Assembly: GCA_020248915.1 (NCBI GenBank)
Contig: JADCGP010000012.1
Location: 1-64,000 of the forward strand
Direction of reading: 5' to 3'
DNA length: 64,000 bases
DNA from: Rubrivivax sp.
GTDB taxonomy: Bacteria; Pseudomonadota; Gammaproteobacteria; Burkholderiales; Burkholderiaceae_C
The notes beneath the pieces were generated by a model. That model did not search any database and had not been told where the DNA came from. It saw only the letters and a list, made by a program, of their open reading frames with translations. Positions 46,875-55,544 of the stretch are shown here, in pieces (the stretch's first letter is position 1; each line of letters starts with the position of its first letter). The position numbers were made by a program, and so were the translations under genes.

Positions 46875-48143
46875 TCAGGCGGGTTGCGGCAGCGCGGCCA
46901 GGCGCTCGCTGGCCGGTGGGTGCGAATAGTAGAAGCGCACGTACAACGGGTCGGGTGTCAGGGTGGCTGCGTTGTCCTCGTGCAGCTTCAGCAGCGCGCG
47001 CGACAGGTCGCGGCCGTCGGCCTGCGCGCAGGCGAACGCGTCAGCCTCGAACTCGTGGCGGCGGGAAAGCTGAGACAACAGCGGCGTCAGGAAGAAGGTG
47101 AACGGAGGCAGCGCGAGCGAGAACAGGATCAGCGCCAGCGCGTCGTTCGGGGCGGCCGCATTCGGCGTCACACCCAGGCCGGCGTAGAAGCCGGCCTGGC
47201 CCGACAGCCAGCCGAGCAGCGCCAGGCCGGCCAGCGCCAGCGCGAACTGCCCGGCCATCTGCTTATGCACGTGGCGCCGCTTGAAGTGGCCGAGCTCGTG
47301 CGCCAGCACCGCCTCGACCTCGCCGGGCGTCAGTCGCTGCAGCAGCGTGTCGTAGAAGACGACGCGCTTGGAGCCGCCCAGCCCGGTGAAATAGGCGTTG
47401 GCGTGCGCGGAGCGCCGGCTGCCGTCCATCACGAACAGGCCGCGGGAGCGGAAGCCGCAGCGCGCCATCAGCGCGCCCACGCGCTCGGCCAGCGCGGCGT
47501 TGGCCAGGGGTTCGAAGCGGTTGAACAGCGGCGCGATCACGGTCGGGTAAAGCACCTGCATCAGCAGCACGAACAGCACCCAGGCGGTCCAGGCCCAAAG
47601 CCACCACAGGCTGCCGGCGGCGTCCATGATCCACAGAACCAGCGCCAGCAAAGGCAGGCCCAGGCCGGCGGCGACCGCCGCGCCCTTGGCCAGGTCGGCC
47701 AGCCACGTCGCCGGCGTCATCCGGTTGAAGCCGAAGCGCGCCTCGATGTGGAAGGTCTGGATCCACGACGCGGGCAGATCGATTGCGGTGCCGATCAGCG
47801 CGAACGCCGCGAACAGAGCCAGCTGGTACGCCAGGTCGCCGAACCGCGGCTGCACCGCCGCGCGCACGGCGGAGTTGAGCGCGTCCAGCCCGCCGAGCAG
47901 CGTCCAGCCGATCAGCACCGCGGTGGCCAGCGCGCCGGTGATCAGACCCATCCGCGCGTGCGCCAGCGTGTAGTCCGCCGCCTTGCGGTGGGCGTCCCCG
48001 GTGACGGTCGCGGCGAAGGCCGCGGGCACGGACTGCCGGTTCGCGGCGACGTGCCGGATCTGGCGCCAGGCGAGCCAGGTGCGTACGCCATAGGCCGCCA
48101 CCACGCCGGCGACGAAGAGCCAGGACACCGTGGAAGCTTCCAT
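46875..48143 (-). CDS. M48 family zinc protease, Ste24/CAAX-type
   Basis: 422 residues with about seven membrane helices. The zinc site is HELGHFKRRHVHKQ, with the third ligand in 'SRRHEFEADAFACAQADG'. 'HIEARFGFNRMTPATWLADL' and 'RSAHANAYFTGLGGSKRVVF' are diagnostic of the Ste24/CAAX prenyl protease 1 branch. In bacteria these enzymes probably degrade or process membrane proteins. I start it at the ATG at 48143; the long upstream frame is antisense to orn. It heads M48-phhB-rsgA and diverges from orn. Confidence 0.93.
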   Translation of the reverse strand: MEASTVSWLFVAGVVAAYGVRTWLAWRQIRHVAANRQSVPAAFAATVTGDAHRKAADYTLAHARMGLITGALATAVLIGWTLLGGLDALNSAVRAAVQPRFGDLAYQLALFAAFALIGTAIDLPASWIQTFHIEARFGFNRMTPATWLADLAKGAAVAAGLGLPLLALVLWIMDAAGSLWWLWAWTAWVLFVLLMQVLYPTVIAPLFNRFEPLANAALAERVGALMARCGFRSRGLFVMDGSRRSAHANAYFTGLGGSKRVVFYDTLLQRLTPGEVEAVLAHELGHFKRRHVHKQMAGQFALALAGLALLGWLSGQAGFYAGLGVTPNAAAPNDALALILFSLALPPFTFFLTPLLSQLSRRHEFEADAFACAQADGRDLSRALLKLHEDNAATLTPDPLYVRFYYSHPPASERLAALPQPA

Positions 48144-48209
48144 GTCGCCGGAGTGTAGGGCGCGAGCCCGACACCTGCCGGCGCGCGGGGCTTCGTCGAC
48201 AATGGGCCG

Positions 48210-48770
48210 ATGGAATCCGCGACGCTGCCCCTGTCCGAGCACAACCTTGTGTGGATCGACCTCGAGATGACCGGGCTCGTGCCCGAGCGGGACCGCATCA
48301 TCGAGATCGCGGTCGTGGTGACCGACCCCCAGGTGTCGGTGCGGGTCGAGGGACCGGTGCTGGCGCTGCACCAGAGCGATGCCGTCCTCGACGGGATGGA
48401 CGCCTGGAACAAGGGCACCCACGGCCGCAGCGGCCTCACCGAGCGCGTGCGGGCGAGCCGCATCGACGAGGCGGCGGCGACGCGCGAGGTGATCTCCTTC
48501 CTGCAGCGCCACGTGCCGAAGGGCAAGAGCCCGATGTGCGGCAACAGCATCTGCCAGGACCGGCGCTTCCTGGCCATCCACATGCCCGAGCTCGAGGCCT
48601 TCTTCCACTACCGCAATCTCGACGTCAGCACCCTGAAGGAGCTGGCGCGGCGCTGGAAGCCGCAGGCGCTGGAGGGCTTCACGAAGGTGCAGGCGCACAC
48701 GGCGCTGGCCGACGTGCACGAGTCGATCGACGAACTGCTGCACTACCGGCGGCACCTGCTGGCGGCCTGA
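48210..48770 (+). CDS. orn: Oligoribonuclease
   Basis: 186 residues. Orn degrades 2-5-nt RNAs and pGpG, so it is essential and affects c-di-GMP turnover. The DEDDh motifs are [11 protein letters not shown], '[11 protein letters not shown]' and '[15 protein letters not shown]'; '[20 protein letters not shown]' is also typical. GACAAT lies 6 bases before the ATG at 48210. Shares a 66-base divergent region with the M48 protease. Confidence 0.97.
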   Translation: MESATLPLSEHNLVWIDLEMTGLVPERDRIIEIAVVVTDPQVSVRVEGPVLALHQSDAVLDGMDAWNKGTHGRSGLTERVRASRIDEAAATREVISFLQRHVPKGKSPMCGNSICQDRRFLAIHMPELEAFFHYRNLDVSTLKELARRWKPQALEGFTKVQAHTALADVHESIDELLHYRRHLLAA

Positions 48771-48789
48771 GCCCGGCCGCCGGGCCCGG

Positions 48790-48807
48790 CTGTCACGGCG
48801 CTGTCAT
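48790..48807 (+). promoter_or_regulatory. Pho box upstream of ppk1
   Basis: CTGTCAC at 48790-48796 and CTGTCAT at 48801-48807 are two heptamers 11 bases apart, the spacing of one DNA turn required by PhoB. A CAGACT (48820-48825) or TACACT (48829-48834) could serve as -10. This predicts induction of ppk1 under phosphate starvation. Confidence 0.75.
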
Positions 48808-48933
48808 CCGCTCGGGGCGCAGACTGCCTACACTGCCTGGGCGGGCGGTCGAGCCGGTCGTGGGCTCGGCAGCCCGCGCGGCCGCGGGCGACCCGGACCG
48901 ACCGCACCAGCACCCCAGAGGGCCATCGAGCGC

Positions 48934-51036
48934 ATGAACGCATCCACCGGCGACGAGACCCGCTTCGGCACCGACATCGCCGCCACCGCGGCCTCGGCGG
49001 CCGGCGCGGCAGTGCCGGCCCTGCTCGACCGGGAGCGCTCGATCCTCGAGTTCAACCGGCGCGTGCTGGCGCAGGCGCGCCGCGCCGACGTGCCGCTGCT
49101 GGAGCGGCTGCGCTACGTCACGATCGTCAGCAGCAACCTCGACGAGTTCTTCGAGGTGCGGGTGGCCGACCACCTGGAGGCGATGCGGCGGCGGGACGGC
49201 AGCGTGTCGGAGGCGGACCTGGAGGCGATGGCGGCCGCCGCGCATGCGCTGATCGACGCGCAGTACGCGCTGCTCAACGACGACATCATGCCGGCGCTCG
49301 CGCGCGAGGGCATCGTCGTCGTCAACCACGCCGAGCGCGACTCCGCGCAGCGCGCCTGGGTGCGGCGCTTCTTCGAGACCCAGGTGCGGCCGCTGCTGGT
49401 GCCGGTCAGCCTGGACCCGAGCCACCCGTTCCCGCTGGTGGCCAACAAGTCGCTGAACTTCATCGCCCGGCTGGCCGGGCGCGACATCTTCGGCCGCGAG
49501 AACCAGATCGCGATCGTCAAGGTGCCGCGCGTGCTGCCGCGCGTGATCCGGATGCCGCGCGAGCTGTGCGGGGGCCGGCAGGGCTTCGTGCTGCTGACCA
49601 GCGTGATCCGGGCCCACCTCGAGGAGCTGTTCCCGGGCCGCACCGTGGGCTCGTTCTCCCAGTTCCGCGTCACCCGCGACAGCGACCTTGAGGTCGACGA
49701 GGACGACGTGACGAACCTGCGCCAGGCGCTGCGCCGGCACCTGACCCGGCGTCACTTCGGCGAGGCGATCCGGCTCGAGGTGGTGGCTTCGTGCCCGGAG
49801 GACCTGGCCGGCTTCCTTCTGGAGCAGTTCTCGCTGCCGCGCGCGGCGCTGTACAAGGTCAACGGACCCGTGAACCTGGTGCGGCTGAACCAGCTGATCG
49901 ACCAGGCCGACGCGGACGCGCTGCGCTTCCCCCGCTTCGAGCCGCGCTGGCCCGCCCGGCTCGATCCGGCGCGGTCGATCTTCCCGCAGCTGCGCGAGGG
50001 CGACGTGCTGCTGCACCACCCGTTCGAGAGCTTCGAGCCCGTGGTGCAGTTCCTGCGCGATGCGGTGCGCGACCCCGACGTGCTGGCGATCAAGCAGACG
50101 GTGTACCGCACCGGCAGCGAAAGCGTGCTGATGGACCTGCTGCTCGAGGGCGTGCGGCGCGGCAAGGAGGTGCTGGCGGTCGTCGAGCTGAAGGCCCGCT
50201 TCGACGAGGAGGCCAACATCAACTGGGCCGAGCGGCTGGAGGCCGAGGGCGCGCAGGTGGTCTACGGGATCGTCGGCCTGAAGACGCACGCCAAGCTGCT
50301 GCTGGTGACGCGCCGCGAGGGCGAGGGCCTGCGCCGCTACGTGCACCTGTCCACCGGGAACTACAACCCCCGCACGGCCCGCCTGTACACCGATCTGGGC
50401 ATGCTGACGGCCGACCCCGGGCTGACGGCCGACGCCGACGCGGTGTTCCTGCAGCTGGCCAGCCAGGCCAAGGTGCGGGCGCCCCGGCACCTGCTGACGG
50501 CGCCCTTCGTGCTGCACCGGCGGCTGATCCGCCACCTGGAGCAGGTGGCGGCCGCCGCCCGCAGCGGGCAGCCTGCGCGGGTGCTGGTCAAGGTCAACGC
50601 GCTCACCGACCCGGCGCTGATCGGGGCCCTGGTGGCCGCCGGCAGGGCCGGGGCCCGGATCGACCTGATCGTGCGCGGCGCGTGCATGCTCCCCCCGGGG
50701 GTGCCCGGGCACACCGACCGCATCCGCGTCCGCTCCGTGGTGGGGCGTTTCCTGGAGCACACGCGGGTGCTGTACTTCCGCTGGGGCGCCGGCGACGACG
50801 ACGAGGCGCTGTACCTGAGCAGCGCCGACTGGATGAGCCGCAACATGTTCCGTCGCATCGAGCTGGCCTGGCCGGTGCGCGACCCCGTGCTGCGGCAGCG
50901 CGTCATCGACGAGGCCCTGGTGCCGTACCTGCACGACGAGCGCGACGCCTGGACGCTCGACTCCCAGGGCCGCTACCACCGGGTCGCCGACGCCGGCGTC
51001 AGCGCGCAGCAGGCGCTCGTCGAGCGCTACCGCTGA
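48934..51036 (+). CDS. ppk1: Polyphosphate kinase 1
   Basis: 700 residues. PPK1 makes long-chain polyphosphate from ATP at the inner membrane. The phospho-His and the partner His are H452 in VGLKTHAKLLLVTRR and H471 in YVHLSTGNYNPRTARLYTD, matching the two essential His of E. coli PPK. N-terminal 'SNLDEFFEVRVADHLEAMRR' and 'PFPLVANKSLNFIARL' are family marks. ATG at 48934; the preceding Pho box suggests PhoB control. sixA follows after 23 bases and ppx converges from the right. Confidence 0.97.
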   Translation: MNASTGDETRFGTDIAATAASAAGAAVPALLDRERSILEFNRRVLAQARRADVPLLERLRYVTIVSSNLDEFFEVRVADHLEAMRRRDGSVSEADLEAMAAAAHALIDAQYALLNDDIMPALAREGIVVVNHAERDSAQRAWVRRFFETQVRPLLVPVSLDPSHPFPLVANKSLNFIARLAGRDIFGRENQIAIVKVPRVLPRVIRMPRELCGGRQGFVLLTSVIRAHLEELFPGRTVGSFSQFRVTRDSDLEVDEDDVTNLRQALRRHLTRRHFGEAIRLEVVASCPEDLAGFLLEQFSLPRAALYKVNGPVNLVRLNQLIDQADADALRFPRFEPRWPARLDPARSIFPQLREGDVLLHHPFESFEPVVQFLRDAVRDPDVLAIKQTVYRTGSESVLMDLLLEGVRRGKEVLAVVELKARFDEEANINWAERLEAEGAQVVYGIVGLKTHAKLLLVTRREGEGLRRYVHLSTGNYNPRTARLYTDLGMLTADPGLTADADAVFLQLASQAKVRAPRHLLTAPFVLHRRLIRHLEQVAAAARSGQPARVLVKVNALTDPALIGALVAAGRAGARIDLIVRGACMLPPGVPGHTDRIRVRSVVGRFLEHTRVLYFRWGAGDDDEALYLSSADWMSRNMFRRIELAWPVRDPVLRQRVIDEALVPYLHDERDAWTLDSQGRYHRVADAGVSAQQALVERYR

Positions 51037-51059
51037 GCGCAGCGGGCAAGGGCGGACCG

Positions 51060-51521
51060 GTGGACCTGATCCTGTGGCGCCACGCCGAGGCCTTCGAGGC
51101 GCGTGAAGGCCAGGACGACCTGGACCGGCCGCTGACGCCCAAGGGCGAGCGGCAGGCCGCCCGGATGGCGCAGTGGCTGGCGCGGCAGCTGCCCGCCGGC
51201 GCCCGCGTGCTCGTCAGCCCGGCGCGACGCGCGCAGCAGACGGCGCAGGCGCTGGAGGGGCGCCTGCGCACCGTGCCGGCGCTGGCGCCCGGGGGCGGCG
51301 TCGACGAGCTGCTGCATGCGGCTCGCTGGCCGGATGCGCGCGAGCCGGTACTGGTCGTGGGGCACCAGCCCACGCTCGGCCTGGCGGCGGCGCGGCTGCT
51401 CGCGGGCAGCGACGCCGCCTGGGCCGTGCGCAAGGGCGCCGTCTGGTGGCTGCGCGCGCGCGAGCGCGACGGCGTCCGCCAGGTCACGCTGCACGCGGTG
51501 CTGGCACCCGGGATGCTCTAG
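51060..51521 (+). CDS. sixA: Phosphohistidine phosphatase SixA
   Basis: 153 residues of the histidine phosphatase superfamily. The catalytic RHG-like motif is LWRHAEAFE, the second Arg lies in 'LVSPARRAQQTAQAL', and the final His in 'VLVVGHQPTLGLAAARLL'. SixA dephosphorylates phosphohistidine in ArcB and related phosphotransferase proteins. The GTG at 51060 gives the usual N-terminus (DLILWRHAEA). Because it lies between ppk1 and ppx, a link to phosphohistidine or polyphosphate turnover is possible but not shown. Confidence 0.92.
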   Translation: MDLILWRHAEAFEAREGQDDLDRPLTPKGERQAARMAQWLARQLPAGARVLVSPARRAQQTAQALEGRLRTVPALAPGGGVDELLHAARWPDAREPVLVVGHQPTLGLAAARLLAGSDAAWAVRKGAVWWLRARERDGVRQVTLHAVLAPGML

Positions 51522-51551
51522 CCACGGCCAGGGGCGGCCCGGGCGCTGCGC

Positions 51552-53057
51552 TCAGGCGGGCGGAAGCACCAGCCGCAGCGGCCCGCTGCGCAACCAGGTC
51601 GCCGCCTCCTCCTGCAGCAGGTAGAGGGTGCGCGGCCGCGCGGCAGCCCACTCGCGGGTGTACGACAGCGACGCGTCGCGGCCGTGCGCACGCAGCGCGA
51701 TGGCCTGCACGTCGACCGCCCCGCGGGCGTGGCACTTGATCACCGCCAGCCGCAGGCACAGCACCTGCCACGCGAAGGTCTCGCTGGCCAGCTGGGGCTC
51801 GATCTTGCGCAGCCCGCCGCGCTGGGCCAGCACCAGCTCGCCGACCCGGCGCTGCTGGCTCTGCGAGAAGCCGGGCGCATCGACGTGGGCGAGCAGGTAG
51901 GCGCTGTGGCGGTGGTGGTCGTGGTGCGAGACCATCTGGCCGATCTCGTGCAGCGCGCAGGCCCAGCCCAGCTCGCGCCGGCTGTCGGGGTCGGCGTCGG
52001 GCACGGCGGCATCGAACAGCGCCAGGGCGACCCGCGCCACCCGGTCGGCCTGCGCGGCGTCGACGGCGAAGCGCCGCTGCAGCTCGGCCACCGAGGCGTC
52101 GCGCAAGTCGCCAGGCAGCCCGCGCCGCAGCGCCTCGGTGCGCTCGTGCAGATCGGCGATCAGGCCCTGGCGCAGCGCCCCCTTGGCCGGCTGGAGCGCC
52201 CGGATGCCGAAGTGCGAGGCGAGCGTGTACAGGATCGCCAGCCCGCCAGGCAGCACCGGGCGCCGATCGGGTTTCAGGCCGGGCAGGTCGAGGGCGTCGA
52301 CCTGCCCGGCGCGCAGGCACTGCTCGATGCACCAGCGCAGGCCTTCCGGTCCGATCGCCGCGTCGCCCTGGCCCGCCGCCACCAGGATCTGCGACACCGC
52401 GCCCACCGTGCCGGAGGCGCCCAGGGCCTCCTGCCAGCGATGCGGTGCGAACGCTTCCAGCGCCTCCTCGAACTCTGCCCCGGCCGCCACCTGGGCGGCG
52501 CGGAAGCCCTCGGGCGTGATGCGGCCATCGGGGAAGAAGCGCATCGACAGGCTGACGCAGCCGATCCGGAACGACTCGACCGCCCGCGCGGCGGCGCCCT
52601 CGGCCAGGATCAGCTCGGTGCTGCGCCCGCCGATGTCGACGACCAGCCGCGCCGCCTCGGACGGCTGCAGGTGCGCGACGCCGGCGTATATCAGCCGGCC
52701 TTCCTCGCGCCCGGAGATCACCTCGATGGGATAGCCGAGGGCCTCCTGCGCGCGCAGCAGGAACGCGTTGCGGTTGCGCGCCTCGCGCAGCGTCTGCGTG
52801 GCCACCGCGCGCACCTGGCTCGGTGCGAAGCCGGCGAGCCGGGCGGCGAACCGCCGCAGGCAGGCCAGGCCGCGCTGCGCCGCCTCCTCGGTGAGCATGC
52901 CGTTGGTGTCGAGGCCGGCGCCCAGGCGGACGGTCTCCTTCAGGTAGTCGATGCGCCGGTAGCGTCCCTGGGGGAGGGCGCCGATCTCGAGGCGGAAGCT
53001 GTTGGAACCGATGTCGACGCCGGCCAGCGGCACGCCCGGCGGGTGAAGGGCAAGCAT
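51552..53057 (-). CDS. ppx: Exopolyphosphatase / guanosine pentaphosphatase
   Basis: 501 residues. Ppx removes terminal phosphates from polyphosphate and can convert pppGpp to ppGpp. The actin-like ATPase core is seen in 'LAGVDIGSNSFRLEIG' and 'EAARLVVDIGGRSTELIL'; the C-terminal HD-like domain has 'HEIGQMVSHHDHHRHSAYLL'. Start ATG at 53057; the open frame upstream runs into the divergent gene. It converges on ppk1-sixA, so opposed enzymes of the polyphosphate cycle are neighbours but on opposite strands. Confidence 0.96.
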   Translation of the reverse strand: MLALHPPGVPLAGVDIGSNSFRLEIGALPQGRYRRIDYLKETVRLGAGLDTNGMLTEEAAQRGLACLRRFAARLAGFAPSQVRAVATQTLREARNRNAFLLRAQEALGYPIEVISGREEGRLIYAGVAHLQPSEAARLVVDIGGRSTELILAEGAAARAVESFRIGCVSLSMRFFPDGRITPEGFRAAQVAAGAEFEEALEAFAPHRWQEALGASGTVGAVSQILVAAGQGDAAIGPEGLRWCIEQCLRAGQVDALDLPGLKPDRRPVLPGGLAILYTLASHFGIRALQPAKGALRQGLIADLHERTEALRRGLPGDLRDASVAELQRRFAVDAAQADRVARVALALFDAAVPDADPDSRRELGWACALHEIGQMVSHHDHHRHSAYLLAHVDAPGFSQSQQRRVGELVLAQRGGLRKIEPQLASETFAWQVLCLRLAVIKCHARGAVDVQAIALRAHGRDASLSYTREWAAARPRTLYLLQEEAATWLRSGPLRLVLPPA

Positions 53058-53134
53058 TGTCCGATCGTAGCGAAGCGTCCTTGCGGCACGGCTACGATCG
53101 CCCATTAGTTCCTCCACCACCGCTGCCGACTGCC

Positions 53135-54022
53135 ATGACGCGAGACACACCGCACCCGTCATCCCCGAGCCCGGATGCTCCGGCGCGTCCTGACCGTCGA
53201 GGGTTCCTGCGGGCCTCGCTGGGCAGCGGTTTCGCCGCGGCCGCGCTGCCGGTGGCGGCGCAGACGGCCATCAAGACCGACTCGGTCGGGCTGCTGGTGG
53301 GGGAGGTCACGATCCCCGTCGGCGACTTCGGCATGCCCGCCTACCGCGCGGCGCCACTGGGCCGCACGCAGGCGCCGGTGGTGCTCGTCGTGAGCGAGAT
53401 CTTCGGGGTGCACGAGTACATCGCCGACGTGGCGCGGCGTCTCGCCAAGGCCGGCTGCTTCGCGATCGCCCCGGAGCTGTTCGCCCGGCAGGGCGACCCG
53501 ATGAGCTACGGCGAGCTTTCCAAACTGCTCTCCGAGGTGGTGTCCAAGGTGCCGGACCGTCAGGTGATGGGCGACCTCGATGCCTGCCTGACCTGGGCGC
53601 GCGGTCAGGGCGCCGACGCGGCCCGCGCGGGCGTGACGGGCTTCTGCTGGGGCGGCCGGATCGTCTGGCTGTATGCGGCGCACAACCCGGCGGTCAAGGC
53701 GGGCGTGGCGTGGTACGGGCGGCTCGCCGGCGAGAGCGGCGAACTGCGGCCGCGCCACCCGCTCGATGTGGCCGCCTCGCTGCACGCCCCGGTCCTCGGC
53801 CTGTACGGTGAAGCCGATCCCGACATCCCGCTCGACCAGGTGCAACGCATGAAGGCCGCTCTCGCCGCCGGCAGCCCGGCGGCCCGGCGCAGCGAGTTCG
53901 TGGTCTACCCTGGCGCGCCGCATGCCTTCCACGCCGACTACCGGTCGAGCTTCCGCAAGGAAGCGGCCGAGGACGGCTGGCGGCGTTGCCTGGCCTGGTT
54001 CCGGACCCACGGGGTGGCCTGA
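53135..54022 (+). CDS. Dienelactone hydrolase family protein, Tat-exported
   Basis: 295 residues. The N-terminus has a twin-arginine signal (PDRRGFLRASLGSGFAAAAL), cleaved near VAAQTA. The dienelactone hydrolase triad is Cys in GFCWGGRIVWLY, Asp in 'GEADPDIPLD' and His in 'PGAPHAFHADYR'. Most such enzymes are cytosolic; an exported one is probably a periplasmic carboxymethylenebutenolidase-like esterase of unknown substrate. ATG at 53135; 77 bases from divergent ppx. Confidence 0.88.
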   Translation: MTRDTPHPSSPSPDAPARPDRRGFLRASLGSGFAAAALPVAAQTAIKTDSVGLLVGEVTIPVGDFGMPAYRAAPLGRTQAPVVLVVSEIFGVHEYIADVARRLAKAGCFAIAPELFARQGDPMSYGELSKLLSEVVSKVPDRQVMGDLDACLTWARGQGADAARAGVTGFCWGGRIVWLYAAHNPAVKAGVAWYGRLAGESGELRPRHPLDVAASLHAPVLGLYGEADPDIPLDQVQRMKAALAAGSPAARRSEFVVYPGAPHAFHADYRSSFRKEAAEDGWRRCLAWFRTHGVA

Positions 54023-54159
54023 GCCGGTGCCGGGGCGCCGGGTACGGGCCCGGGGCTTGACAGCCTCGATAGCATGACCACAAAGGGGGGCGCGGATCGC
54101 GTCGCGACCCCTGCGGTCCTTCAACTTGCCCGACGGCCGCGCGGGCCCGTCCTCCTGCG

Positions 54160-54984
54160 ATGACCCTGCTCTACATCCTCCTGGCCACCGCTGCCGGCGG
54201 CGTGGCCTCGGTGCTGATCGCCGCGTCGCTCACCGTCGGCGTTCTGGCCCGCGTCGTCAAGAGCCTGGTCAGCCTGTCGGCCGGGGTGCTGCTGGGCACC
54301 GCGCTGCTGCACCTGCTGCCCGAGGCCTTCGGGCACGGTCACGACCACGTGCATCGCATCGGCGACCCGGTGCACCACCACCCGAGCCCGACGACGCTGT
54401 TCGCGACCCTTCTGGGCGGGTTGCTGTTCTTCTGGCTGCTGGAGAAGGCCGAGCTCTACCGCCACGCGCACCACCACGAAGGCGACGGGCACGGGCACCA
54501 TGACCATTTCGACGCGCACCAGGCCGGCCGCGGCGGGCTGTCGGTGCTCGTGGGCGACGGCGTGCACAACTTCTGCGACGGCGTGATCATCGCGGCCGCG
54601 TTCCTGGCCGACCCGATGCTGGGGGTGATGACGACGCTGGCAGTCGCGGCGCACGAGATCCCCCAGGAGGCCGGCGACTACATCGTGCTGCTCAACGCGG
54701 GTTTCTCGCGCGGCAAGGCGCTGCTGTGGAACGCCATCTCCGGAATGGCGGCGGTGGCCGGAGGCGTGGCCGGCTACTTCCTGGTGGGCGGCTTCGAGCC
54801 GGTGCTGCCGTACCTGCTGGTGGTCGCCTCGAGCAGCTTCATCTACGTGGCGGTGGCCGACCTGCTGCCGCAGTTGCAGCAACGGTTGTCCGCGCGCGAG
54901 ACCGCGCTTCAGGTGGCGTGGCTTGCTGCCGGTCTCGCCGTGGTGTTGCTCGCCAAGGAACTGCTGCACTCGGCGGCGCATTGA
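54160..54984 (+). CDS. ZIP-family metal transporter
   Basis: 274 residues, about eight membrane helices. ZIP proteins move Zn2+, Fe2+ or Mn2+ into the cytoplasm. Helix 4-5 metal ligands are visible in 'DGVHNFCDGVIIAAAF' and 'AAHEIPQEAGDYIVLLNAGF'. A His-rich cytoplasmic loop (HAHHHEGDGHGHHDHFDAHQ) lies near residues 105-125 and a second His group at about 65-80. Upstream there is a good -35 (TTGACA at 54057-54062) but no clear -10. Confidence 0.92.
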   Translation: MTLLYILLATAAGGVASVLIAASLTVGVLARVVKSLVSLSAGVLLGTALLHLLPEAFGHGHDHVHRIGDPVHHHPSPTTLFATLLGGLLFFWLLEKAELYRHAHHHEGDGHGHHDHFDAHQAGRGGLSVLVGDGVHNFCDGVIIAAAFLADPMLGVMTTLAVAAHEIPQEAGDYIVLLNAGFSRGKALLWNAISGMAAVAGGVAGYFLVGGFEPVLPYLLVVASSSFIYVAVADLLPQLQQRLSARETALQVAWLAAGLAVVLLAKELLHSAAH

Positions 54985-55014
54985 GCGCCGCCGGCGGCCA
55001 CCCGCGTGGGCGCG

Positions 55015-55449
55015 TCAGCGCACCACCAGGACCGGCAGCTTGGAGTGCAGCAGCACGCGCTGCGTCTCGCTGCCGAGCAGCATGGCCGCGACACCGCGGC
55101 GCCCGTGCGAGGCCATCACGATCACATCGCAGCCTTGCGTGGAGGCGTGGTCCAGGATCGCCTCCCAGGGATGGAGCGCCTCGACGGTGTGGCCCTGGCA
55201 ACGGACCCCGGCTGCCGTGGCCGCATCGACCGCGGCCTTCACGCGCGCGGCGGCGATGCGTTCCTGGGCGTCGTAGAACTCCTGCGGCGGCACCGGCTGC
55301 ATCTCGCTGATGGCGCTGTAGGGGAAGGGTTCCTTGACCGACAGCGCGAACAGTTCGCCGCCGCATAGGCGGGCCAACTGGATCGCGGTGTCGATCGCCT
55401 TGGCGGTGATGTCGGAACCGTCGGTCGGGACGAGGATGCGCTTGTACAT
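55015..55449 (-). CDS. Universal stress protein (UspA family)
   Basis: 144 residues, single Usp domain. 'MYKRILVPTDGSDITAKAID' and the ATP-binding G-2X-G-9X-G(S/T) motif in SHGRRGVAAMLLGSETQRVL place it among ATP-binding UspA-like proteins, which help survival in stasis, low oxygen or oxidative stress. ATG at 55449 with AGGAGAC 6-7 bases upstream. An FNR-type box and a matching -10 lie upstream, so induction at low oxygen is likely. Confidence 0.95.
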   Translation of the reverse strand: MYKRILVPTDGSDITAKAIDTAIQLARLCGGELFALSVKEPFPYSAISEMQPVPPQEFYDAQERIAAARVKAAVDAATAAGVRCQGHTVEALHPWEAILDHASTQGCDVIVMASHGRRGVAAMLLGSETQRVLLHSKLPVLVVR

Positions 55450-55503
55450 GATGTCTCCTTGCGGCGAAGCCCCCGTGCTCGGCAGCGGGCGGCGGACGGG
55501 ACC

Positions 55504-55544
55504 AGTGTTGCGCGCTCCGGCTCCGGCCACTTGACCACGGTCAA
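55504..55544 (-). promoter_or_regulatory. FNR/Anr-type box and class II promoter of the usp gene
   Basis: TTGACCACGGTCAA at 55531-55544 is a perfect palindrome and fits TTGAT-N4-ATCAA with C/G at one position of each arm. On the minus strand AACACT (55509-55504) is a -10 that puts the box centre at about -41, the class II position for FNR-type activators. The box overlaps the stop codon of the upstream sulfurtransferase. Confidence 0.7.
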
